A DNA stretch of 64,000 bases. Source: Mantis religiosa (taxonomy: Eukaryota > Arthropoda > Insecta > Mantodea > Mantidae). The notes below the pieces were generated by a model. That model was not told the DNA's origin. It saw only the letters and a list, made by a program, of their open reading frames with translations, and made no database searches. Of this stretch, positions 33,435-44,955 are shown piece by piece. The stretch lies in NCBI GenBank assembly GCA_030765055.1, contig JAUKNK010000326.1, positions 248,001 through 312,000 of the forward strand, given 5' to 3'. The position numbers and the translations under genes are program-made. Within the stretch, counting starts at the first letter, position 1. Each line of letters begins with the position of its first letter.

Positions 33435-33879
33435 TGTCGCGAGCAATGTTCGGGCTAGGCGCACAAAGTGTGCCGCGCGGAGAGTTAAGGGACAGATAGT
33501 GCAGCACGAGGGTGAAGAGCTTGCCGAAACTGAATAAAGATAGTGCGGAGATAAAATGCTTGTCGGAACAAATAAAATTAGATAACTGGAAAATTCTAGC
33601 GACATCTTGATTGATAGAGAACATTCCACAGACGTATGGAATCACGAATGGAGCCGCGATCGTGAGTGACAGTCAGAGTGTAATCGGAAAGGGATCTTGT
33701 GCCTGTAGCAGTGTTTTGAGAGTGAACTCTTGTTTGTGGTCAACGACCTTGAGCATTGTATTTGTGTATGCTACGTACTTCTGCTACTGTAAGGGTAGAC
33801 CAAAGTTGTGTTTCTACGGAAATAACACTGTGAATTTCTGCAACTTGGGCTTTTAATTCTACGAATCCATCAAGTCACA
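33435..33879 (+). repeat. LTR-like dispersed repeat X, direct copy
   Basis: This begins TGTCGCGAGC, ends AAGTCACA and matches the minus strand of 10892-11370. It contains GAATAAAGATAG, a possible polyadenylation signal. TG...CA ends suggest a solo LTR; no target duplication or primer-binding site is evident. The open frames within it are not conserved in the other copy. It provides the empty site for the 49-bp insertion at 11222. Confidence 0.5.
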
Positions 33880-34339
33880 GGATCAACACATCAGACCCAA
33901 TTAGGACATCCTATACAGAAACCCCTATTTGTAATACCGACAGTCAGTTCTATCTTTAATTTTATTTCATTTTCAGAGTTTGGTAATACTGGCAGTAATG
34001 TAGTGACCTTTGGTGACCGTAACGTTGACAACGAGGTTGTGTAACTGACGATGTAAACAAAAATTTATGAAATCGCGATCTTATTCATATTTAAAACACT
34101 AATTTTAAAGATAAGTAAAGTTTATGTTACTAATAATTATATTTGTGCAGTACGACTAGTAAAGTCAAACTTATAAATACACTGTGCATTAACAAGTATT
34201 TCATATATGTATAAGATTCAAAGAGTGACAATTTAAACACCTAAAGCGTTGTCGTTAGTAGTAGTTGGTGTCCGATTTATGCGTGAGTGATGTTGACGAC
34301 CTCGTGAATGTGATCGAGACCGAACCGATGTGTTGAATT
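33880..34339. other. unassigned AT-rich sequence
   Basis: I see no gene or repeat landmark that I can name. It lies between repeat X and the Gypsy gag remnant. Confidence 0.4.
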
Positions 34340-34960
34340 AATTATTTCAAAGGTTTGGACAGCTCGCTTATTTCAATGTTTTGATTTCCCGAATTTATAG
34401 CATGGGTTGGTGATGCCACTTCCCGCATTCTGTCTGCTAAGGCGACGACTTTGTCCAACGGGATTTCCTTTTGTGTTTGTGGAATAGCCTGTACTTACAT
34501 AGGAAGTCGCTGGATCCATAACTATCTCAGGAGGTTGCTCTGGAACTGAACAACTCCGACTAATGTGCGGAGTTGCCGGAGGAACCTGGAAGGTTTTCTG
34601 TCCCCAAGTTCTTCTTCCATGAGAAGTTGCCGCACTCTGTTCCGTCGAACAGTGATAGTCGACGGACGAGTTCAATTTTTAAATGTAAATACGCATCTTG
34701 AACTGGAGGATTGATGATGATATCCTCTAACTCTGCGGCAAATCGACTGTCCCAATTCGAAACTATATATACATATTTTGGGTCATCTTATGTAATGCCA
34801 GCGACACTGACCTGGAATTCTGCTAGGACGAACCAGAGCGGGTCACTGTTACACTGACCTGTGATTGTAATGGTTCTGATGAAGCGAGCGCTTGCTGTTG
34901 TAATTGTTGCTGAAAATGTTGACTTGGTTGCTATAGTTCTCTTATTTGCATTACCCAACT
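34340..34960 (-). pseudogene. Ty3/Gypsy-type gag remnant, frameshifted with stops
   Basis: The minus strand encodes, in two frames, the conserved order of an insect Ty3/Gypsy gag. From about 34830 downward one frame reads DPLWFVLAEF, then KYVYIVSNWDSRFAAEL, then DIIINPP and LVRRLS. After a frameshift near 34650 another frame reads VRQLLMEEELGDRKPSRF, LRQLRTL, an interrupted LWIQRLP, then EIPLDKVVALADRMREV. At least two in-frame stops lie in the second part. In active elements gag forms the particle that packages the element RNA. Pol is not found nearby, so this is an isolated fragment. The single open frame of 100 codons in this region is in the wrong frame and is not a gene. Confidence 0.8.
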
Positions 34961-34964
34961 TAAA

Positions 34965-35143
34965 TCACTGCTTCAGACAATAACTATTTATTGACAACAG
35001 CATTTAAGATATACATATTACATAGGTTTGCTGTTACCATGGCGGTGATCGTCGATGCTAGTTGCTGCAGTGCTGCCCTCTCGTTCTGCTAATGTTAATA
35101 CGTAGGTCGAGATCTCGCCACAACGTCATTACTACAATATTCA
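34965..35143 (-). repeat. possible LTR fragment upstream of the gag remnant
   Basis: On the minus strand, just 5' of gag, a segment begins TGTAGTAATGACGTTGTGG, has CAATAAATAGTTATTG with an AATAAA and could end in GTCTGAAGCA. Position and signals fit a short or deleted LTR, but no partner LTR or primer-binding site is seen. Confidence 0.3.
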
Positions 35144-35339
35144 ATATTAACTATTATGTTACAGTGATACATTAGTAAAAGTTAATACAGGTATTTCTAA
35201 TACACTTCTCCTGATAAGTATTTGGGCTAAAAGATACCTTGAGGTCTGGAAAATTTGTAGCCAACATTTGATAAAGCTTCTGTAGCTCTGCAAGTAGTAT
35301 CTAACTGTTCCAATGACAAATCGTTATTAATAAATATTT

Positions 35340-35671
35340 GATGCAAGTTGAAAGTTTATTTTTAATGTATATGTATTTAATAAATAACAAGAATGGTATC
35401 CATTGCAAAAAGGTTGAGACGTACTGGCATTAGCCAAGTGAAAGCTGGTTTAAAAGGTGTTTCATTTTGTATCATATATAATTACCCCTGCCTTGTTTTC
35501 CATATTGTAGTTCATACTGCCTGTATACTAAAATATGTAACTTATGTTAACTTTTGTACATATATATGCTATTAAACCTTATACCTCTCGACATGTTTAA
35601 TGTTCACTGCCTTTTCTGACTACAAGTAAACCTACTGAACGCAAATCAATCTAATCTAATCTAATCTAATA
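35340..35671 (+). mobile_element. possible 5'-truncated LINE 3' end with (CTAAT)4 tail
   Basis: The segment has a 60-codon open frame (35393-35575), then AT-rich sequence, and ends in four CTAAT repeats at about 35651-35671. Ending in a short tandem repeat right before background block S is typical of LINE 3' ends. The family is not recognised. Confidence 0.35.
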
Positions 35672-35689
35672 AGGCGAGTTAATTAAAAT

Positions 35690-36826
35690 CGGACAGAGAG
35701 ACAGACGGAGTGTTTTAAATCACTGAGGACATAACATTTATTTACCTCTCTTTTATTTTCCTGCGATCTACAACGCTATCTAGTGGACTATATCGGAACT
35801 ATAAACACACAAATTGTATGTGACTGCATGACTAACAAACAATATTTCGCATAAATAAAAAAAAACAGTCGCTACATAACCAACTATCTCCCAAGAATGC
35901 AATCATACCATACTGCGGAAACTATCCTCTACATTAACTAAGTAGTGAGAGTACCTTCTTGTTTTCTGTAAAGAGTTTTTGACGATATTATCAAAATACC
36001 AAATGTGGGATATAATTCCTTCATTCAAAAATATATCTCGTGGATTGTTTTTCACCAACTGGACGGTCCTAAATATTCTGAACGACTATTGTATAACATT
36101 TTTACCTGTTAAATCATTACTTATAAAGAAAATCTTAGTATTAAATAAAAGAAGATAATCTAAAACATTAACTTACGTCAGTTATTTGATTTCATTATCA
36201 AAATCCGAGATACGTTTTCTATTTAAGAACCTAAGTTTCGTTGTCCTGTTACTAGTAATTCATGGGAATAGCAACAAACTTGAAAGATGACATATAGCGA
36301 GGAGCTTGTTAACTAACACTTCAGTCTCCCATATCACTCTTGTATATACAACGAAATATGTAATTAAACTGTTTGTACAAACGTTTACATAAACTTGTAG
36401 CAAGTACACAGGTAAGGTTTAATAGAAGACTGAGTTAAGAAAGTCGTGTGAGTGTAATACATTAACCTAACCTCGTAAATATGTATAATATGGGACACCA
36501 CGTCATTAAAGTTATCTGGGTTGTACAGTGCAGCAGATGTTTTGATTGACATGGAATGGAACAATGAATGCTTTGACGGGCCTCTCCTTGCTGTCCATAG
36601 ATGGCTCTGTAAGCTATATTTTATCTTGCAGTATGAAATTTCTAATTAACCACAACTTTTTATACCAAATTGTAACTGTGTTGACGAGCTATTGCTTATA
36701 ATTTGTTGTTTCTTCCCGATTAGGAGGGAAAAGTATCTAGTGCATATAGTTAAGCAATAGCAACCGCACAAATATTTTTTTTGGGGAGGGGATGTATCCT
36801 AAACTTAGTATATCCTTGAGCCTCTG
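35690..36826. repeat. background block S, first copy
   Basis: This matches 43850-44540, 55150-56250 and, in part, 62100-62890. Shared strings include ACACACAAATTGTATGTGAC and CAACGAAATATGTAATTAAA. The landmark CATAGATGGCTCTGTAAGC is at about 36598. The block ends at ATATCCTTGAGCCT, where insertion K begins. Confidence 0.75.
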
Positions 36827-37093
36827 AACGTCCCGTATCCAAAACGGGGCAAAAAACTAATTCGTGTCTCCCAAAAAGGGAGAACGATTAAGTACAGCTG
36901 CCCACGACAAAGAGGGGCGACCCATTCCAAACCTCTCCAAAATTTCAAACAGTAAACAAATTCAAACACCCCAGCAGAACATGGATCTACTAGTTCATTT
37001 CGCAGGTTAAGCCGCAAAGCGGCTAGGTACTGCGGCATATGACACCCGGACGGGGAAAGCCCCGCCCGACTAGGACTACCTCTGGACCTCCTA
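36827..37093 (+). mobile_element. insertion K: short LINE 3' end, probably of the element F family
   Basis: This GC-richer segment sits cleanly inside a background unit: the left flank ends CCTTGAGCCT and the right flank resumes TTTTATAGGT. Its order of short matches to the 3' UTR of element F (CTGCCCACGACAAAG, then AAGCCGCAAAGCGGCTAG) suggests a 5'-truncated relative. It is rich in small hairpins: TCTCCC-AAAAA-GGGAGA at 36867-36883, AGCCGC-AAA-GCGGCT near 37012, and GGGG-AAAG-CCCC near 37055. Confidence 0.5.
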
Positions 37094-37235
37094 TTTTATA
37101 GGTGGATTTCAAATTACATTATAAAATGTTTATATTTTCATGTTAAATCCAAAAACAATTATGAATCATAATGAAAAGCGCACCATGTGCAAAGAGATAT
37201 AACAATTATTCCAAAACTAGATTTATAATCGAGGT
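37094..37235. repeat. background flank after the shared insertion site
   Basis: This starts TTTTATAGGTGGATTTCAAA, aligned by eye with 47214 and 61647. No gene is seen. Confidence 0.4.
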
Positions 37236-37640
37236 TTACCTCATTTTGCAGTTTTGAGCGTGATGTCTGTTACAAACACAATCTTCGTTCCGCTTGTAAA
37301 AGCCTTGTTTTGGTACAGGGGTGTAACGCGTTACCAGGTGTCGTAGGTCGTAGTTTGCTTCTACCCACACGTCCGTAGAGCAGAGATCGGGCCAGATAGC
37401 TCTGTACTTCTCGATGAGAGTTTGAAGTAAATCTCGTAGGGCTTGGTATTTGGTAGCCAAAACTGCATTTTGATGTCGCCAATTGTTAATACATATCTTA
37501 GTCTTCAGTGTGCTAGGTTCCCAATTCCTAGAATCCTTTTCAGGTAACGAGCTTTGACTTTGTCTATTGTTATCAGGTCACTGGTGGCTACAGAGCTTTT
37601 AAACCACCTTATAGAGATCATGCCATGATGCTGTGAGGCC
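37236..37640 (-). pseudogene. probable retroelement ORF2 C-terminal fossil
   Basis: On the minus strand one frame gives DLITIDKVKARYLKRILGIG, resembling the region downstream of RT in several insect retroelement ORF2 proteins. After a frameshift, another frame is open for about 100 codons with LRHLVTRYTPVPKQGFY and CVCNRHHAQNCK, a Cys/His-rich end that could be the ORF2 zinc-finger region. The family is not recognised, and a host or viral origin is not excluded. Both frames end near 37236. Confidence 0.35.
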
Positions 37641-38089
37641 TGTGTACCGATGACCGGTTACCACACCCTATTTTATCCACTGAGAACCATCATTATCATT
37701 ATCATTGTGGAAGTGATAGTAAGATTTTGTGCTTCTGCAAAGCTGTGTCCTGAGGCCAACACTGCCTGCTGTTTCTCACCCTTATTGCAATCCCGATCAT
37801 GTGTGCCGCATTGGTAACAATGTACTTCATTCTGTTTAACTGTTATACAATTCTGACAGTTTGGGAATAAACCATTGAATTACACGTAACTTTTGGACCC
37901 AAGTGTGTGTCAAAAATAGTCCAGGAAACAATAACAGTTTTAGAAATGAAAGTTTGTCAGAAAATGTAATTAACGATGGCTTAAAACAAGAATCTCGTTT
38001 ATGTTCAGTGTTTAACACTATATGAGCCATATTGTTAGAAAATTAAAGACATACCAGCAGGAATAAACATAAATATAATAATACATTAA
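37641..38089. other. unassigned sequence with short ATCATT repeat
   Basis: A small (CATTAT)-type run lies near 37688-37706. Nothing else is recognised. Confidence 0.4.
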
Positions 38090-38740
38090 GTATGCCATTC
38101 TATGGATATTTCTTAATAATACAAGGCAGAGAGGACAATCTACAAAGAAATGTGCTCAGGTTAGAGAAACTGATCCGGAATTATGGTTTAAATATAACAG
38201 CAGAAAGGTAAAAGATCATGGCATTTATTGGAAAATGAAGTAAGAAATGGAACACAGTCTTAAACAGTAAGGTCTTGCAATAGGAGAGAAAATTTAATTA
38301 CGTAATATGTAATGTAACCTTTAAAACGAATAGTGAAGAGATAAGTGATAAAATAATAAAATTTGAACATAGGCTTTCAATAATAGCTCGAACCTCGCAA
38401 GGAAAAACCCGTAAACGTTACAAATGTTAAAGTTCTACTGTAAGACCAGGAGACAAAAGAATGGAGCCAAATAAATGCGAAAGAAGTGAAGTATCTCCGA
38501 GCAGTGAAACGATTTAAGGACAAAATAATATTAGAAATGAAGAAGTAAGAAAGGAATTAAATATATATTCTTTAATAGAAAATATACAAATAAATGGCAA
38601 AGGCATATGTAAAACCTGATAACCTCCGTATTCCATTAGTCATAGAAATATAAACATCTGGTGGTAGAACTATAGGAAGACGAGGCCGTACAGAGGTATT
38701 GTCCTAAATCATGGAGAGTTGACGATATTCGTAGAAAGTG
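38090..38740 (+). pseudogene. fossil non-LTR reverse transcriptase, C-terminal part
   Basis: Translation across three frames gives EDNLQRNVLRLEKLIRNYGL, then NITAER with a stop, then KIMAFIGK. After a shift come FNYVICNVTFKTNSEEISDK and KFEHRLSIIARTSQ. Near 38466 come EWSQINAKEVKYLRAVKRF and then VRKELNIYSLIENIQ. This order matches the post-catalytic RT region of a LINE group common in insects (consensus forms ...KTKIMAF..., ...FNYLG..., ...AAEMKFLR..., ...ELNI.SL...). The catalytic box appears corrupted (about FYGYFLIIQG where F-ADD-QLII is expected). Very old and dead. Confidence 0.6.
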
Positions 38741-39699
38741 TTATGTTCCATATTTAAAATGTAATTTACTATTCTACAGAATCCTTATCCAACTGTGAGG
38801 TATAGTTATTCCATATTTATATCTCTTACGATTTACCAGTAACGGAAAACATGTTCACAACAAAGAGTACTTCAAGCAACACTCCGGGATATACCCTTCT
38901 GTCATTAAGTTATATAAAATATATTCTATTTTATTAGAAATATTCCAAACATTTATAAACAATTAAATTTATATGAACCTTTACCATTAAACAGTAGTTT
39001 GGAGTGCTTGTGTACAAAGTAGTCCGTGTCATATACTTATAAGATGCCAAATTGAAATATGAAATTTTACCACTTTGCTTTAGAATTACTTTCTTCACAA
39101 ACACACAGACTTTGTTCCTTTTTGGTATCTCAAAACGTGTATTCACACTGAACTCCCTCATTTGCTCTAAGTATGCAACACAAAGAAATTGTTAGATAAA
39201 ACAACTGATATATTCTCCTGATTAGATTACATTCATTTACTTATACATTTATATGTACTGTTTGACTTTAATTCACAAATGTTCCAAACGCTTCGAGGGC
39301 ATTCAGCTGTTTACCTTCGGAAATACTCGGCTATGGAATAATTAAGGATATTAAATATGATTTTAATACATGGAAAATCGTACAGCTTTGTAATTTTAAG
39401 GAAAATATTTATCACAATCACTTTGTAAATAATCCAGAAGTCTTGTTACACTAGAGAAGCGCAAAACATTCCTTAGAAATCCGCACAGTCATTTGCATAT
39501 ACGATTCAGAACTAAAACCTCAAACGCAGTTTCATTGTATTATTGTGAATGTTTCGCCATTCTGACATTATATTAATAAAATTGTTACAAGAATTATGAT
39601 AACAACGTCAACAAAGCCTTTCAAACCAAGGACTTCTCACCCAGGAGAGTATTTTCTCTTACATTACCGACTTCAATATTTATTTGCAACTTTAATGTT
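38741..39699. repeat. AT-rich background
   Basis: No gene is seen. Near 38815-38880 the sequence resembles 24894 (a TTTATATCTCTTA string followed by AGTAACGG / AGTAATAG). The remainder is unassigned. Confidence 0.5.
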
Positions 39700-41800
39700 T
39701 TCTATTTATAGACAAACAGGCAGGCGTACTTGCAGCAGTCATGGAAACATTTAGAGTTAGTTTTACAAGATCTACAACGTCCTGTAGTACATTTTCTGGT
39801 TTTATTCATAGCAAAATTATAAAGAAAGCCAACGTCTGCGTGAGGTCGTAAACGAGTTCCTGAGTATATAAAAGATAGCCGTTATATACAAACAGTGCTG
39901 TAAAAGGATGTAGCTATCCCACCTCCAGAAAATATCCTTTACTCCACGAAGTTGACCTTTTGGTGTAAAATACATCTAATAATTTGACAAAAATACAATA
40001 TGCTAAATGTATTTGAATGAATAGAGGAATATATTGTAGAATTATCTGACAAACGACTGTCAAGTTACGTTCATTGAGGTGGACCTCCGAATCATTTAAC
40101 ATAGCTAGTAGAGCTAATATATAAACAAAGTGTTACAGCACAAAGAATGCAGATATATACCTAAAATAAATAATATTAAAACAGTTATAATAACGATTAA
40201 CGAAATAATCTTTACGTTTGACTTCTATTTAATAATGACTTCACATCCTTAAAATCCTTACCTCCATAGTTGTATTACTTGTAATCTCGTGGGAATAACT
40301 TGGAATATGGACGAACCACCCGCTTATTAAATATTCAACTACCACTTTAGTCTCCTGTATACCTCTTTTGCATGTACTTTAAGCTATCTTGTAAGCATTT
40401 AACATAAACTTGAAAATAAATATAGGATAAGGGTGTGTGAAGGAATAGACTGAGTGGTCAGCAAGATTGTAATAAAGTAACATACATTTGTGACAATAAA
40501 TACATAGGATGTCTTCTGGCTCCATTAATTACTCATACAATGGAGTTGTTTGGATCCACTAACAATGCAAAATCGAATATTTTCACTAACCGTACTTTGC
40601 TCCCAACAGACGGTTCTCTATCTGTTCTGTTACACTCGAAAAGACTTAGAGACATTTACCTGGTTTTATAACAAAATGTAAATATGCTGCTTACACATAG
40701 CTTAAATTTGATTACTCTGGCATTACATTTATGAAAGTTAATGAAGAGTTTTAATAACAAAAATCATGAAAATACTTCAAAGTAAAGCATTCTTTCGAAA
40801 AAAATTTGTCTTGCTTCTATGAAAAATGTTTGACTTGAATATTTGATTACGTATATTTTGTTCTCATTGTTTGTATACTGTGTCTCTAAGATCGTTAATG
40901 TCATAACGTACATTCCCCAGTATTAATATCTCGTCTGTTTTTTGACACTAAGATTGTAGAGTGTGTCAGTCACGTGATCAAGTGTTGCCTAAATCGATTT
41001 TCTGAATACATGCAAAGTGACAGCTGCAAAGTCGAGTATCTTCCAAGTATGTAAGTATATGATCTATAAGATATATTCTTTACGTGGCCGTTGAGATATA
41101 TTTTGTAAAATATATAACAGAGCCTCAAAAAACCATTTGTTTACTACATTTGCATAACCAACAAATTGTATTCTCGAAATCTATAGCAACGGTTTCACTG
41201 AATGGTTTATGTATTATTTCCTATAAATTCTAAATAATGAAAACAAAATCTGATTACAGAAAGAAACAGACATTGTTAAAATGCATAATTTTCTGCAATT
41301 GTTATATGACAACCGTTTCCGAGATATTTTCAATGCCCTGCTGATTTTACATCTTAACGGTTCAATGGTCCATTCTTGTGTTACATGTAATCTAATAGCA
41401 ATAACATGAAACATGCAAAGGAGGACATAGCTACCCGCTTCTTAACCATTTAACTATCACTTCAGTCGCCTGTATCTCCCATGTAGATTCAACGGAATAT
41501 ATAAAAATATTATTGTAAAACTTTATCTTAAACCTGAAGCAAATGCAAGAATAGGACTCTGTAGAAGAGTGGAAAGAAAAATTAGTGTAAGTTATACACT
41601 GACCTATTCTTGTAAACATTTATTGTATCGGAGACGTTCTTTAGTTTATCTTAATTTTCCACCCAAATGATTTTGTGAACAAAAGAATTTTTCACCAATT
41701 GCACTCTACTGTCCACAGATGGAACTACATGTAATATTTTATCGTAGAGGAAGAGATTTGTCCTCAGTTATGGTGTTTCATAATAAGCTTTAGGTTGTTC
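39700..41800. repeat. background block U, first copy
   Basis: This is collinear with 58590-60500. Shared strings include GTCTGCGTGAGGTCG, ACTATCCCACCTCCAG-type and CATTTGCATAACCAACAAAT. Two CAGATGG-type landmarks lie at about 40609 and 41716, 1107 bp apart; the second copy has the same pair 1080 bp apart. Small open frames are not conserved. Confidence 0.8.
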
Positions 41801-42249
41801 ACATTTATTTTAGGTTTGACTGTTACTTCATTGAGTGAGAATAACGATCACCTGCAGTTTAAACTGAGAAAATATTATAGGAAAAGGTAATTGTCTGTGA
41901 GAGATCAAGTCTGCCAAACTAAGTATACCTTTAAAAGTTTTATTTCGTTATTGAATTGTCTATACTCTTCCGTGACCTATACATAACTTTGGTACTTCCA
42001 TCCAGTTATAACAACAAATATTTATAAATACCTTTTCTTCACAGAAATGTCAGCTGAGTCATACTATTTAAATATATGACATTTGTTACTGATGTACATA
42101 CCAAAGTTGGCAAAAGCATGCTCATCCCAACATATCCTTTAAGTAGTTTAGGAATTACACTCTCACGATCTGTTCCATCACGTATTCAGCATTTTAATTT
42201 GTTACAAGTGATTTTTGTAATATAATTATTTTAATTATCTTAACTACTC
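41801..42249. repeat. background block W with GAAATGTCAGCTGAGTCATA
   Basis: Matches 47260-47400 and 61690-61850. Near 41940 the shared insertion-site region is present as TTTTATTTCGTTATTGAATT without an insertion. Confidence 0.6.
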
Positions 42250-43480
42250 TCTTGTCGTTTTTCTGTTCATCTCCTGTAATATGTATCCTTATAGTCATGC
42301 GTACTAAGAGGCACCGTGATGAATGTTTAAATATATATACTTATGCAATGGTCAAATCATATATACCTTGTGGGTATGTCATACTCTTTACATGGTCAGT
42401 GTATAAGAAAGCAGTAAGACAAAATCATAGAATTAGATAAGAAGATTGTCCCAACATATCGCTAAATAGTGTCCATTTAGCTGATTTTTGTTGTATTTAG
42501 CTGCTGTGTTCCTGCATTTAGCATTATTTACAATGACTCTCTTCGACTTGTACAATTGGTAATGTTTCAATGACCGTTATCGATACGTTGTTTTGTTTTA
42601 GTACAAATGTATTCTATTCCCTTATCACTTAAAGTTTAGTAACCATACCTAACCTAACAATATTTCCTCCTTGACGTCGACCTAAGTTAAAGTATTTCTC
42701 TGCCATCTGTTGAATTTAGCCATTTTATAATCTATTTTAACCTTCGGATGCATCTTCTCCAAATTCTCAAATATCATTATTTTACTATTCTTTTATCTGC
42801 TTGATGAGTGTTATGATTCCAGGGCATTGAGTCAGTAATACAGTTGTTTATGCCCTTCTTCCGAATTTTGATAGCTGTTTTATCATATTACAAAAAGCGT
42901 GCAGCTTTCTCTTATGTATTTTCGAATACTGCTATTAGCATTCTCTAAACTTTTCAACATCAGTAGTTAGAATATCATTTGACGATTGTTTTAAACCTGT
43001 TAGGAGCAAGGATAAATACATTGAAAGCTAAAGTTAAATAAAACTGTGAAAAATAGTACTTCAAAACAAAGACACGGTTAGTTGAGGTTAGGTTAGACTT
43101 AAAAATTTGTTAACCTTCCTCGAGATTTTATCAGATGTAGGAGATAGAATATTTAGAAAATATCAATAAACCTCAATATAATACTGCAACAATTCACAGA
43201 CTATAGGTCATAAGTACTTCAACAACAAAGATTATAGTGGCTTTCAAATGTTTGTCCTTTAGGTCTATCAGACAGATAATCCGATTCTTTGTACTTTGCT
43301 AAATTGCATTTACGCTTCTGTGCAGGAAAATAATGTTTATTTTTTATAATAAATGGGGAGTTACTGATTCTTATGTATTTAACCTCAAATAACGTTCACA
43401 AAGCTGGCATTATACAGAATAAACCATCAGCTACGAAAGACGAGTACCTTACAACATGACAAAATCCTATATCTACATAT
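42250..43480. repeat. background block R, second copy
   Basis: Collinear with 26900-28200, including TAAACCATCAGCTACG near 43423. No gene is seen. Confidence 0.7.
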
Positions 43481-44592
43481 GCTTTACTTCAACAAACTTG
43501 AGGTTCTTATATTTTGTAAAATATCTCTTAACACTTTGATAATGTTGTGATATTTATATTGACATATCATCAATTTAAGTTCTAAATTTGTAGTAAGATA
43601 TTTGAGATCTTCATTTACAAGTATTTCATATTTTAGATTGAAATTCAAAACCCGAAATATCTTTCTACCAATGTGTTACATTGACAATTCATGTTGACAT
43701 AAATACTTTAAGAGATTTACATACCACATTCCAATATAGAACTCAGGGTAAAGGATGTCTACTGTCTTGGAAATTCTGTATCTACATCTAATTTTAGCAT
43801 ATGATTTCTTGTTTCTGAGGCGACTTAATTCCAATCGGGCAGAGAGACAGGCTGCGTGTCTTAAATCACCAAGGACATAACATTTATTTATAAAAGTTTT
43901 AATTTCCTATGACCTACAACGCTGTCTAGTGGCATATACCGGAACTATAAACACACAAATTGTATGTGACTACATGACTCACAACCGATATTTCGAATAA
44001 ATAAAAAAAAAACATTCGTTACATAACCAATCTTCTTCCAAGATTGCAATCATACCAACTTGCGGAAAATATCCTCTACATTAACTAAGTAGTGAAAGTA
44101 CATTTTTATTTTCTGTAAAGAGTTTCTAACGATATTATTAAAATACCATATGTCTGATATACCTACTTGATTCAATAATATACCGCTTTTATTTTCTGGA
44201 GACGAACTAGGATGTCTTAATCATTCTGAATGTCCTCTGTAATATTTGTTAGCTGATATGTCACGACTTACTGACAAAATGTTGGAATTAAATAAACGAG
44301 ATTATGATAAAAACCTAACGTATATAAAGTATTTGATCGGATTATCAAATTTGCAGACATTTTTCAAGTTTTAAAAACCTAATCTTCGTTCACCAGTTAC
44401 TCGTCATTCATGGGAATAGTAACAAACGAAATATGGGATATAGCAAGCCGACTGTTAACTAACATTTCAGTCGCCCATATCACTCTTGGTTATACAACGA
44501 AATATGTAATTAAACTGTTTGTATAAACGTTTACATAATCTTGTAAAATAATGTTTCATTTATGTTTTATGGCAAATTAAATTCATAATTAC
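43481..44592. repeat. AT-rich spacer and block S, second copy (43850-44540)
   Basis: The block S part is truncated after CGTTTACATAATCTTGTAAA, just before the retroelement tail D. The expected CAGATGG landmark is missing here, so some background was lost when D/C inserted. Confidence 0.65.
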
Positions 44593-44872
44593 GTGTGTGT
44601 GTGTGGGTGTGTCTGTGTGTGTGTCTATGTGTGTAAATAATAACAGTGCAAAATAAGCACATAACTAAAAAGGGATACTGTAAGACTTTAAGATAGTAAA
44701 ACTAATCTTGGTGGAGTAGGAAAGGTCACCGTATGGGTTTTATATATACCCTCGTAGACAATAAGCATATAATTCGCAAAATATAAGCTCAGTGAAATTT
44801 TTAGCCTGTAAGCCGGGCCCCTTTGTACCGCAACAGGCCATGAAACAGAAAATAAGAACCTGAACCTGAACC
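44593..44872 (+). mobile_element. tail D: 3' UTR of a C/D-subfamily Jockey-like element
   Basis: This starts in an imperfect GT microsatellite and matches the 3' UTR of element C (46894-47210): GTCACCGTATGGGTTTTATA, AGCCTGTAAGCCGGGCCC and CCATGAAACAGAAAATAA. It ends in three GAACCT-type repeats. The 5' UTR and ORF1 of element C follow at once, with no host DNA between. Confidence 0.85.
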
Positions 44873-44955
44873 ACGTTCTCTTTCTTCACTCACAGTCCTC
44901 TTCGAGACTCTGAGGAATAAACATTACCTTGAGGAGACAACGCCGACCTCGCAGA

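Noticed and set aside
33393..33645. Two overlapping minus-strand open frames in repeat X
   Set aside because: The other X copy does not keep these frames; composition explains them.
35393..35575. 60-codon open frame as a small gene
   Set aside because: Lies in what looks like a LINE 3' end with a CTAAT tail; no motif.
37236..37540. Cys/His-rich open frame as an endogenous viral or host gene
   Set aside because: The adjacent frame resembles a retroelement ORF2 tail and no family match is certain, so only a retroelement fossil is proposed at low confidence.
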